Shown in pieces: positions 10,587-21,595 of a stretch of 40,249 bases of DNA. Positions within the stretch are counted from its first letter, which is position 1. Each line of letters opens with the position of its first letter. The notes beneath the pieces are model-generated. The model was not told where the DNA came from. It saw nothing but the letters and a program-made list of their open reading frames with translations, and did not search any database. The position numbers and the translations under genes are program-made. The DNA is from Ectocarpus siliculosus (Eukaryota > Sar > Phaeophyceae > Ectocarpales > Ectocarpaceae): positions 11,203 through 51,451 of the forward strand of contig FN648766.1 of the NCBI GenBank assembly GCA_000310025.1, given 5' to 3'.

Positions 10587-12960
10587 TCCCAAAGATGGAA
10601 AAAAAGCATCCACGAGCTGACCCACGTAAGGCACAAATGATATGGAGCATAAAAGAAACAGTTCAGTGCTCAAAACCTTTCACATTCGATTCGCTGAGAA
10701 TTGCGCTGAACACGAGAAAACGTGACACGCCCATTCCAACAATTGCTTCAATTTCACCAGCCCTCTGTCGAACAACTATTGCTGAGGTTCATGGGATTGC
10801 ATGCTTGTTGGAAATGTGTTAAACGAATTCCTATGGAGGACTGAACGATTCCGTTGCTGTGACAGTAGTGTAGAACAAAGACAACTTAGCGTGTTTACAA
10901 GACTTAGAGAGCCGTGATTGTGCGCGACAGACTCTTCTTGCCGGGACCGCCTTGAGACGTCAAGTCGTCGGATGTGACTTTCGGCCCTCCGGAGAGACAT
11001 ACCCGATGCATGAGGGCGAACAACGAAATAAACCAGAAACGTCTGTGTCGATGAAGAAGTCCATTGGGGAGCTCGAGAGGCGAAAACCATTGATTCTTAT
11101 TCCGTTGTCATGCGGCATAAGCTTTTGGTCTGAATATGCTTGCTTCTGTGGGACGAGGGCCCAACGAATAGGCTCGTGTCGAACATTACGCAGGCTCGTC
11201 TTAGATGCAGCTGACGACATCGATCGAAGTTCGTTGACGCCAGGTCCAGGCCCTTGAAGAAACGAGACTGGACGGATCATGATAAGATACGCAACCCTTC
11301 TACCACAGATCGGCACAGTCGGCAACCTTCACCCTTTCCATAACCCCACCGTTCTGCCGCCCCCTGTCCCCCGACCAGACGACTGGCGTCAACGTTTTCC
11401 GACTACTACGGGCTGTCAAGGTCCGAAAACCAGTAGGTAGCACGAGGCGGAGACGGACAGCTTTCAAGACCTCCCTGTTCTTCTTCCTCCAAGACCTTTA
11501 TCACCCGTGCAGTAGTGAACCAAGAACTACTGGATTCGCGGCCAGACGGTGTTGTTGCACACCGTAGGCGAAAGAGGATACCCCCCCCGCGTGCGCGCGC
11601 TCTGAGACATCCCCCGTGCCCTCTTGTTGAGTTCAAAGCCGGGGAATATGGATCAGGTATACACTTACATGCTTAGCGGGAACTAATGTGTCGTTTTCTC
11701 GTGTTTGCGGAGACTGATGATGTCTTCCAGCAACCACACTAAATTTGGTCTTGTGAGATGCCCATTTGTGGTTTGAACCAGAAGCGACATTGAGGCTTCC
11801 AGGCAAGACGTAGGCGGATGCACGTCTGCATGGGTCTTCCTTGTTTCGTTCGTGCGCCCCCCCTGCTCTGTTCGTGTGTTTGCCGTAGAACAAGACTGCT
11901 CGCCCCTGGCGGGGCAGCGTTGTCGTCGTTGTTAGGTCAAAATGTGGTTCGTTTCGGAGAGCTTGCTAGGCCTACAATACCCTATGCTCTATATGTTCGT
12001 ATGTTGCAATGTTTGCTTCGGTCCTGGGCATCGAAAAATGTACAGCTCTCGAGACAGCGTTTCCTACCCCCGCGGCTGGGTGTTGCTCATACTTTCTCGG
12101 AGCAGCACCTTTCTCAAGGTAAAACACGAGCCAAGACGGCGTGGTGTTTCCGGGTGTTGCGACTTGCGGTGTGCACACGGCGGTTATCGATTCCACTGCT
12201 GTGCTGCCCCGATTATTTCGTGTACAAGTGTCAAGGGGTGCACCTCTGGTGGTGCACGTGGTGTGCCGTACGCACATAACCAAGCGTGCACGTGTGTACG
12301 GCCAGCAGGCTTTCTGGATTTATGTTGTGATTGGTACTTAGTCGGAGATGAGGCTGAAAGAGTTTTTCTTTAGACAAAAAGTCTGGTCGCGCACCCCTAA
12401 CCCACGCGCACACGACGGCCCTCTCTTCTACTAATGTATTCTAGGTACCCTACGCCTGACAGATCAACTTGCTCGTAGCTTACTCTACCTCGGCTCCCTG
12501 TTGTCTACCCATCCGCCCGGCAAACCGAGTGATAAGATAACTAGCCGAAACATGAGATCGCAACTTCACGACTTTGTTCTGCCGCTCATCACACGCTTCG
12601 TACCCACTACCGATCGATCTGTCGGAGCGCTGTGAGCGGCGCGACCTTTCGTCGTCTTGCCCTCGCGGTGCCAAACGCAAGCATTGTGGTCCGCTCGCTT
12701 CAAATAAATTCACCCACTATTAGGTAGAAATATCGTGTTACAACCCTATCTTCAACACGCATGCTGGGACAGGGCCACTAGCTCCTTCCGCGTTAAGTCA
12801 GAATCTAGGATAGTGACGCCAACTGAAGTCACCGCCAACCCCTCTCCTCCCCCCTGTCTCCCTTGTCGCATGCAATTAGAAGGGCACGGTCGCATAAGTC
12901 ACAACTATCCACTGCTTTACGAAGTCAACGAGAGGACCACGCATTACTACATACAGCAAC
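10587..12960. other. about 2.4 kb without a recognisable gene
   Basis: Both strands have only short frames with no domain, no consistent donor/acceptor chain and no sustained coding composition. The longest (minus 10960-11325, plus 11818-12279) have shuffled-looking translations. The start of this stretch may hold the 3' UTR of the carboxypeptidase. A small alternating CG tract lies at about 11590-11600. Nothing else is evident. Confidence 0.5.
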
Positions 12961-12967
12961 AACGCCT

Positions 12968-12998
12968 CCATCATCATCATCATCAGCAGCAGCAGCAG
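12968..12998. repeat. compound CAT/CAG trinucleotide microsatellite
   Basis: Five CAT-type triplets run directly into five CAG triplets and an interrupted CAG. The tract is in apparently non-coding DNA downstream of the exchanger gene. Confidence 0.85.
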
Positions 12999-13003
12999 AA
13001 GCA

Positions 13004-14758
13004 GCACCGGAAACTTTCAACGGGCGAACTAGTTAGTGCCTTTTTGACGTTCGAATCTTGCTTCCAACCCTACGGTGTTCTACATCGGCACGCCTGCCAT
13101 GCCCCCCCCTCCCGTCCAACCGATTCACGGCTTTCGGTCTGTGACCGGATGATAGTGACTATCTCTGTCACTTTCGTTTTGTGTATGTTTCACACGCTCC
13201 CTTCCATACCCTGCGACCAATCAAGCATCGTAGGCGGTGGTAAATGCTATCATGAAGCGTGTCACAACGCCCTCTCGTAAACCCCAAGCACATAGACAGA
13301 CAGCGACAGCCAAACAGACAGATAGACGGAAACCTCTATCTCTCATTTATTAACAAGAACAGAAAGCGATCGAACCTTCCCTATGTAGCAACTTGCATCA
13401 CCACGCCAAACACGCGACCAACCCCCAAAAAAGCAGCTCTTCACCCTGAAAAGAAAGAAAATAAGGTGGCAACATATCGCTCCCCGCTCTAATAACACGC
13501 ACGGCTGCTGCATGCAGTCCGAATCGCAGACTAACCCAACGCAAGCTCTTCCATATGCCAGGGTACAGAGACATCGCTGCCGCTATCATTAGTCCACACC
13601 ATCGACATTGTCCTTGTTTTGCGGCTAGTTCTCGGTGGTCTCAGTTTTTTCAAAATAAAACGATCCGATGGGCTCTCCTCTCTACCGGCGATCGAATGAG
13701 GCGATTCTATGGACGGCAAGACTAGAAAAAAATAACAAGGCTGCTCAATCGACTAAATCGAACCTAGAAGAAGACCACACAATAATAGCCCGGAAGAACT
13801 AAAAAGGGAGAGAGATTTGGTGCATCAATCTGCGACACGTAAAGTGAGCCAGCCGACCACGTACGAACCCAATCTTGGCTTCGAGCAGGGCTGCTATTCA
13901 TACTCAGAGGAGCGCCCTTCTTCTTTCCCGATTCCCCTCCACGATTGATCGTATTCCATCGATATTGATCGGTTGGCCCCTTGCGAAAAACACCCTGCTC
14001 CCATCCACACTTTAGCTTGCTTCGAAAGGAAAAAGGTCGTTCTCGTGCCGAAGCGAGCGTCGAAATGTGTGCTGGGGCGGCGACACGCGAGTGGGGGTAA
14101 ACCTATACCAGCAACAGCGGCAACAAAACAAGCACTAAGCATCTCACGACCTTCCTTACACCAAAAAAAAAAGGACTAAAGAACATCGACGGTGGTAGTC
14201 GGTTCTCCCAGCGACGACGCTGCACACTGTACCGATGCCCTCCGCCGACCAGGCTCTTGCGTTCATCAGAGTTGTACTATCCTGCTCCCTCTCCCTGATT
14301 CCTGATGTCGATCTCGCTGCCACGAGGAAGCCTTCCCTCGCCGTCCTTTGCCCCTCGCCATGTACCGCGTCTTTACTGTGCGATCCTTCCCCCCTTTCTC
14401 CCGTCTCGAGTAATTCGTCGTGACGTCAAGGCTTCACCCCCCCACCCTCCGGTCTCCCCATGGCGGCAAACGAGGGCTGATCTCGAAGCAATAACCCCCC
14501 AACAGAGGTTTCCTCGAAGACCGGCTACGCTGTCCAGCCGTGACGAGCATCCCCTCCATTCTCCTTCCTTCTGGTCTAGTTGAGAGTTCTTTCCCCTCTT
14601 GCTCTCTCCTCGGGAGTGCGGATGGACGAGCGACATGAAGCGGCCAAGCACAAGTGATGCCAGCCCAAGGACTTCATCCGAAGGAGGAATCCCGTGTTGG
14701 AGTCAGCCCCGCGCAACCAGGCCAGAGGTCCGATACTCTCACCGCGTCCGACCCATCA
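13004..14758 (-). other. 3' flank of the exchanger gene, no gene seen
   Basis: These 1.75 kb follow the stop of the minus-strand exchanger. Frames are short and of odd composition on both strands. Part is probably the 3' UTR of that gene. A purine/adenine run sits at 14162-14172. No polyadenylation signal was pinned down. Confidence 0.4.
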
Positions 14759-17700
14759 TCAGAGGACGAGCTCGCGGATAACGACGAAGATGACGTAGGC
14801 CACGTACAAGCAGAACAGGAAGATCCCCATCTTGGTGTTCATGGACCAGTCGTTCCCGGCCAGCACGGACACGAACAGGATGGCCGTGCAGAACAGGATG
14901 ATTACGTTGAGGGCGATGCCGTCTCTGTCCACCGGCATGGGCTCGCCCTTGATGATCCCCCGCAAGAACCAGGGGAAGCCCAGCCCGATCAGCACGTCGA
15001 AGACGTTGCTCCCGACCGCGTTGGCGATGGCCATGTTCGCCTCCCCACTGCGCGCGGCGATCATGGAGCCCATGGCGTCCGGCACGGACGTCCCGATGGC
15101 CAGGACCACCAGACCCATGAAGATCGGGCTCACTTCGAGGAAGCAGCCCAGGCCGTTGACCCACTCGACCATGTAGTGGGTCAGCAACCCGATCCACGCG
15201 AGGCTCATGAGGAAGGACATGGCGTACCACTGCTCCCACCTCGGCTTGCCGCAGTCCGGGATAGTGACCGACAGCGCCACCAACATCGGTAACCCCAACA
15301 CGAAGAGCACCTGAAGCGTAGGTGGGGCGGGGGGGAGGGGTCTGGTTAGGTTGGTGCAGGCAAGAGGCGGCGCTACGCTTGTTCGAGATGGGGGGTTTAG
15401 ATCGGGAATTAATAGTTGTGCTCCCACTCATGCTGAAGGTGTTTGCTGCTGTTGCAGGTCTAGTCAATGGCCTGTGCTTTAGCCCAGTGACAAAATCGAA
15501 GTATCTTTACACAGTTGAGGGGCTGTAAAACGCATACCCGTTGATTCAATAAACGACAAACTGACGGGGAACGATTGACTGTGGTGTTTGGTTGGAGACG
15601 GTGAGTATTCTATCGGTTTTGTCACAAAACTTCCTATGCACGGGGAGGGTTTTAGTGCACGTGGGCCTACAGTACATACTAAGCGTTGACACTTCCCGTC
15701 GAAAATCGATGTTATGTGTGTGATACGGTGGGGAAAATGTCAAGCGTACTTTTCGATCGACATCTTCACCCTTCAACCCCCCGAAAGACCCGAACGATTG
15801 ATCAAACTTGAAATCATCTCGGGTACTTTGGTAGAACAAAGATCGATAGGACCATGATCGTAGATCGAACACGGACACGTGCGACCCCGCCAATGTGGAA
15901 ACTGGTTTAGATCAGCGTCAAGGTTCCTTCCCTCTGAGTGCCCCACTCTCAACTTCGGAACGGAAAAAACTGGAGCGCTACGGCATTTCTGAAGCAGCGG
16001 ATGTGATACCAAACGGCAGAAGTGTTTCAGCACGTGCTCCACGTTGAAACTGTTGAGAAGCACGACAACCAAGGGGGCTACCAGTCGGCTAAAGCTGACA
16101 GTTAGCTGCTGAGTGGTAATCCAGTGGGTATCGTGCTTCTCAACAGAAACAATCGAGTACCGTTCCCCGCCATGCCAAAGTTTTCCACCACACTGTTGTA
16201 AGAATTATGTACTTATGTTTCCGTGATTCCTCCTAGCTTTGCTTCGTTGTCATCAAGACGCCTAGAAGAGCAAACGTGAGGCAACTATGTAAGGAGCTGT
16301 GCAACTGTTTGCTGCCTGTGGGATCCACGCCGGAGCAGTCTTTTGCGTCACTCAGTTGTCCGATATTGTGAGCTTTCCCGTGGCAACAAGTGTAACTCAG
16401 GCAAGACGCACGCAGATCGTAGGTATCAGTGTGGGGGTGGTGCTGATGGTCCGCTGTTTAGTTGTTGGAGTGCCGCGATTGTAGTCTTTGCAGGTGCTAC
16501 GCGTTACGGCCACGTTTGTGCGAGGGAGAGCTCGAGAGTTCCCGGCTACCAGAACACTCAATCTACAAACCGTCGAGAGAGAGGGGCGCATAAGCGTTTT
16601 GGCGCAAGCAAAGCCTCTGCATCTTGCGAAAAATGCATGATCCACACCTCATCGATAACAACGGGGAGGACCTGGATGCCAGCTGCCACGATTCAAGGCA
16701 TTGTCAATTCACCTATTCTCCTCTTGAGACAGACCCGCATACGTGCATATGGCCCCAATTCGCAAAATGTAGACATTCGAAAAACAACTCTGTTCGGTTG
16801 TTTACCACCACGATGTGATGTGAGATGATGGCCTAGGGTACTAGTTGGGTGGCACGATGCAGAATAAGTGGTGTGGTGGCAACAGAAATGATTGAAAACA
16901 GAAACAAACGCATGTGTCTGCACGTAGTTGTGGGGACTCAAATCGTGTGCTGCCAACGCCATGCGGTGAACAAGCAATTATTCTCTCCTACATGCAAGCT
17001 CACCTGATCGAGACGACTTTCTGGCCACGCAAAGCGGTCTTCTTCCGGCTCCTCCTCATCCCCCATTTTCTTCCCTTCTTCGCCAGCCGCCGCCCCCACA
17101 GACGACCCCTCTACGGCAGCACCGGTAGCTGAAGCTTTCCCCTCAGCGCCCCCGTTTTCCTCGTCGGCCGTGACCTGGTTCTGATCGCCAAGTACAAGCG
17201 GTTTGTTCTCGTCCGACCCTGTGGTCATGCCGGAGCCACTCAGTCTCTTCTCAACCCTGTTGCGGATGCCAAGGGTGAGCGACTTTGTCGTAGGGTTGGC
17301 TCCTTCGGCCGCCGCCTCCGCCTCTGCGCCCTGCGCACCAACACCCGGCGCTCCTTCTGCTGCTGTGGCTGGGTCGTCTTGCGGGAGCGGCGCCACCTTC
17401 GCAGTATCTTCTCCGCCGCCGCTGGCACCCGCCAGTGAGGGTCGCTTGGTTCCGGTGATGGCCTCCACGGCGGCGGCTACGTCCGCACCCGACACCTGTT
17501 GCTCGTCGGTGATGCCGATTCTGGGCGGCTGGCAGTGCGCGAGGATGCGCGAGTTGTACTTCATGAAGATGATGTACACGATGTAAGCGAGGAACATAAT
17601 GAGGCCCTCCCACCACATGACCTCGCTGTCTATGAACACCAGCCCCAGGACAGCAATGGAGAAGGTGTAAAAGATTATGTCTCGGCAGACCGGTCGCCAG

Positions 17701-18341
17701 TCGATGTGGATAGACCTCCCGCCGCTGCCCGCAACTGCCGCCGAGAGCGCCACGATGACGAGGATGTTGAACATCGCCGAGCCGACGATCGTCCCCGTTC
17801 CCGTCGAGTTGGCTTCGCCAAACGCGTCTGCGAGAGACGTGAATAGCTCTGGTGCGGAAGACCCGGCGGCGAGGAAAGTCGCCCCGGCGACGTCGGGCGT
17901 GAGCCTGAGGACATCCGAAATCTTCTCAAGAGACGTTTGAAAGAATTCGTCGCACACTATCGCTAGCCCAAGAAAACAGTACACCACGCCGGCGATGTAC
18001 AACACCGCCATGCCCCCGTTTCCCACGCCCCCCGAGCAGGAAGCCGACGCGAGTATTCGGTCCATCGTCTGGGAAACCACCTCTCCATCCCCCGCCCCAC
18101 CCTCCCCACTACCGCCGTGCTGCGCCGCACCCGATGATCCCACCAATCTCGCCAAGAGCTCGGTTCCCCCACCATTATCCCGCTCGACTCCTGTCCCTCG
18201 TCTTCCCCCGTGTTGCGCGCCGTTAAAAACGTAAACCACGCCGAACACTCCAGAGCAGACCAACATCGAGCCTAAGACCAGGCGTCTCTTGAGCCTTCTC
18301 TTAGAAGGGGGCATTCTATGTCGTCGCATCGGGCGCTTCAT
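14759..18341 (-). CDS. SLC24-like: K+-dependent Na+/Ca2+ exchanger (NCKX type)
   Basis: Complete gene of two exons, 18341-17004 and 15310-14759, with intron ends CAG|GTGAGC and CTTCAG|GTG in phase 0, giving 629 residues. The start is the first ATG after an in-frame TAA at 18437-18435; MKRPMRRHR is followed by a signal-anchor-like segment (21-40). Membrane segments are near 112-132, 142-170, 185-205, 218-238 and 244-261. Alpha-repeat 1 contains AGSSAPELFTS (159-169) and the NCKX-typical MWWEGL follows. A loop of about 185 Ala/Gly/Glu-rich residues (262-446) precedes exon 2. There, alpha-repeat 2 holds GTSVPD (519-524) and GSNVFDVLIGL; the Asp of GTS-x-PD (524) is the residue tied to K+ use in animal NCKX. 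The family exports Ca2+ in exchange for Na+, with K+ co-transport, at plasma or endomembranes. The 1.7-kb intron holds nothing recognisable. Confidence 0.93.
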
Positions 18342-19425
18342 CTCAATCGTAAACTCGTTGCTCGAGTGACAGGTCAACCCGACAAGCAGAGGATTCCAGG
18401 CCGACAGCAGTCGCCTCCGATTCTGCGGTTCTTCTTACTTTCCGACGGCCCTCTCGCTCGACTCCACTCCAAACGCGCTGCTGAAAGATGTATTTCTATT
18501 CATCGCCTGCGTTCTCCGCAGCTCCTCTTGATGTGCAACACGAGAACGCGACGCCGTGTCCTCTGCTCGGGGACGAAGGTCGGGGCGGCAGAAAAAATAA
18601 CGTTTGACAGTTTCAGAAAAAAAAAAAGCGGACAGATCTGCATGAACGGGTATTATTGTAGTCTTTCTGTGTGTGTATTTATATTTCCTGGTGTATGTGC
18701 GTGCATGCATGTATACGAGAGATTGCACACCGCCTATAATACCAAACAATGTTCGGTGCCGTAGCGTAAGTAGACCATGGTGTACCTTTGGATTTCTAGA
18801 CACCCTCTAGATACTCTTCCCTATATACCTCTCCTCGTCTACAATAGATGCTGAATAGTACTTCGACGGGATGCCTGTACCCCATAATAATCGTATACAA
18901 CACCTACGTACGTACCAGTACGTGGGTGTGTTATCAAAACTCATACCTCACACGTCAAACTCTATGTACATAATAGTAAGTACATCGCATTTTGAAGTTC
19001 GCTGGAAAAGCTTGATGTGAAACGACACATCAGGAAGCCGCTGATTCTCCTCGTTCTTTCTTTCCATACGCGAATCTAATAAGGAATAATAGAAACTATC
19101 TACAAGTCCAGACTTGCTACTGCTTGCAGACCTGCCTTACATGAGCTTTATTGATGCTGGATGCCTGCCTGTATATTACTTCTAGCAGACAGAGTTATTG
19201 TCTTCATCGCATCGGCAAGAAAGCAATGTAGTTGGTTGCCATGCCAAGGGGAAAAAAATGCATGGTGCATGCCATGGGTTGGAATGTTTTTCTAGGTCGG
19301 TGTGGATGATGAAAGACTACCCAACAGTACCACCCAACACCCTTTCTGCTACACCTTCCCAACATAACATATATGAGACACACAAGACAGCTACCAAACT
19401 GTTTTGTTGAGCCTGTTGCCCGCAG
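18342..19425. other. upstream region of the exchanger, no gene seen
   Basis: This is 5' of the exchanger start and probably contains its promoter and 5' UTR. No TATA-like element or secondary gene can be supported. A stretch at 18880-18930 is rich in TACGTA-type palindromic words. Confidence 0.4.
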
Positions 19426-19576
19426 GGGAGATGTCCCTATATGCTGTCTGGGAAATCGTAGACATGCAGGTAGCTCTTTCTGACGCTATGAGTTCATTGC
19501 TAATCTGTCTCTGACTCTTTCCTATGATAGAGATGGATTCGTTGTGTCATATTAAGAAAAAAAAAAAAAAACTTAC
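19426..19576 (+). mobile_element. short dispersed element ending in poly(A), copy 1
   Basis: About 150 bases match 38003-38208. The shared blocks are GCCC(G/A)CAGGGGA, then GACGCTATG, TTCATTGCTAATCT and GAGATGGATTCGTTG, in the same order. This copy ends in a run of about 18 A at 19556-19573. Order conservation plus a 3' A-run suggests a SINE-like or other non-autonomous retroelement. No internal promoter boxes could be confirmed. Confidence 0.45.
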
Positions 19577-19724
19577 GGACCCCTCGGGGCCAGTTTGTTT
19601 GAGCGTACCTTTCTAAGGTAAGTTAGCCTGTGACCACGGGAATCGACCGCGTCAAGTGTTGGATCAGTACGGACATATGAAGGTACTGGGTAGAAAGAGA
19701 TCGGAACGGCTTTTTAATGTGAAG

Positions 19725-19752
19725 ACAACAACAACAACAACAACAACAACAA
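19725..19752. repeat. (CAA)n microsatellite
   Basis: Nine consecutive AAC/CAA triplets in non-coding DNA. Confidence 0.95.
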
Positions 19753-20199
19753 CCCTACAAAACAAGAACGACATACACTACCTACAAAAATGAAGACGAG
19801 AGGGTGCGAATGAATATTGTTGCAGCCGGCCTCACTGAGCCTTCACTGCGGTACGGACTTCCACACTGCCCTTGAATCCCGTCTGGAGAGGGTAAAATCA
19901 AAATCCTTCTGTGACGTCCATGCATTTGTCCACCCCTCCGTTGAATCACACCAATTATTGCCATGAGAAGAAAAACTACAACCACAGCCCGAAGCAAACA
20001 AACGGTGTGAGTGTGGGTGTTTTCTCGAGAGCGATAGTCGGTCCCTCCGCGACAAAACAGCAGGGGCATCAGGGATAACACACCCTCTACAACATGGTTC
20101 TACCATCCCCTCGGGACAGCACCAACGGCAGCAAGAAACGTCTCCGTCCCGTCCCACCCTCCCCCAAAGTCCACTGCACACTTAATTGCGGTGCGCAGN

Positions 20200-20298
20200 N
20201 NNNNNNNNNNNNNNNNNNNNNNNNNNNNNNNNNNNNNNNNNNNNNNNNNNNNNNNNNNNNNNNNNNNNNNNNNNNNNNNNNNNNNNNNNNNNNNNNNN
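20200..20298. other. assembly gap (99 N)
   Basis: The bases are unresolved. Sequence on the right resumes inside a copy of exchanger exon 1, so order and orientation across the gap should be treated with caution. Confidence 0.99.
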
Positions 20299-20568
20299 AC
20301 GAGTTTACGATTGAGATGAAGCGCCCGATGCGACGACATAGAATGCCCCCTTCTAAGAGAAGGCTCAAGAGACGCCTGGTCTTAGGCTCGATGTTGGTCT
20401 GCTCTGGAGTGTTCGGCGTGGTTTACGTTTTTAACGGCGCGCAACACGGGGGAAGACGAGGGACAGGAGTCGAGCGGGATAATGGTGGGGGAACCGAGCT
20501 CTTGGCGAGATTGGTGGGATCATCGGGTGCGGCGCAGCACGGCGGTAGTGGGGAGGGTGGGGCGGGGG
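20299..20568 (+). pseudogene. perfect inverted copy of the 5' end of exchanger exon 1
   Basis: These 270 bases are the exact reverse complement of 18089-18358, which holds the start codon and the first 84 or so codons of the NCKX-like gene. The frame is open (EFTIE-MKRPMRRH onward) but is truncated at a G5/C17 homopolymer (20564-20585), after which the sequence is unrelated. It abuts the N gap at its other end. Zero divergence over 270 bases next to a gap suggests a mis-placed contig end or an uncollapsed haplotype rather than an old duplication. Confidence 0.85.
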
Positions 20569-20951
20569 CCCCCCCCCCCCCCCCCCGTCAACCGCCAGGT
20601 GAAAACGGGTGGTTGGGATCTGGGAGCCAGCCCCCCCACAAGCTCGACAGCACACTCGTAACATTTTATTTGTGTTCCCATCTATTCTGGGCGCCAAGGT
20701 ACACCTTTTGGTCTACATGTGGTCTTCGCACCAGACGAGGTTATCCTTACACTAGGAGCAGGATGCGTGGTTTAAACTACATGTACATCGTCGTGAACAG
20801 AGCAGTCTTGGCACGCCACACGCACACAAACACCACTTAATATTGCGCTTTCTTGTCCCGCTGAGCCCCGTTTTTCTACCGGTCACCGACACCAAGCGGC
20901 CGATGCTGACACACACAAACACGCACTCGCTCGCTCTTCGCTCTCCGTCCT
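20569..20951. other. unique stretch between inverted copy and minisatellite
   Basis: It starts with a 17-base C run that abruptly ends homology to the exchanger. The rest shows no gene. Confidence 0.4.
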
Positions 20952-21560
20952 TCCTCTACAGCTGCTCTGCCGCTGGGGCGCAAGCCAAATACGTACACGT
21001 ACGCCCAGAGCACAGCGCAGTAGCCACCCCTTTGCTGCGTCCTTCTCCTGCAGCTGCTCTGCCGCTGGGGCGCAAGTCAGGCACGTACGCCCAGAGCACT
21101 GCGCATCGGCCACCTCTTGCTGCGTCCTCTTCCTCTACAGCTGCTCTGCCGCTGGGGGCAGGCCAGATACGTACGTACAGATAATACGCACAGTAGCCAC
21201 TTGTTGCCTCGTCCTTCCTCTACAGCTGTTCTGCTGCTAGCGCGCAAAGCCAGATACGTACATCCACAGACCCAGATACGTGCGTCCAGAGCACAGCGCA
21301 GTAGCGACCTCTTGCTCCGCCCTTCCTCTACAGCTGCTCTGCTGCTGGGGCGCAAGCCACATACGTACGCCTAGATCAAATGCGTTACGTCAAGAGCACG
21401 AGATACGTACGTCCAGAGAACCAGATGCGTACATGCCTCAGAGCGCTACGCAGTAGCCACCTCTTGCTTCATCCTTCCTCTGCAGCTGCTCTGCTGCTGG
21501 GGCAAGCCAGATACGTGCTTCCAGCGATCCAAATACGTGCATACGTCCAGACAACAGCGC
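20952..21560. repeat. minisatellite, six degenerate ~85-150-bp units
   Basis: Units start with TCCTCTACAGCTGCTCTGC-like sequence at about 20952, 21045, 21131, 21216, 21324 and 21474. Each continues with GCTGGGGCGCAAGCCA, one or more TACGTAC words and CCAGAGCACAGCGCAGTAGC. Unit length grows from 85-93 to 150 bases as TACGT(A/G)C(A/G)TCCAGA sub-units multiply. It ends about 35 bases before the pICln stop codon and so lies just 3' of that gene, possibly in its 3' UTR. Confidence 0.85.
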
Positions 21561-21595
21561 GGACGATGGCTACAGTACTGTTTTCAGGTAACGCT

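Noticed and set aside
20094-20840. Fused open frame running across the N gap
   Set aside because: Its middle is unknown bases and its halves are unrelated; it is created by the gap and the inverted copy.
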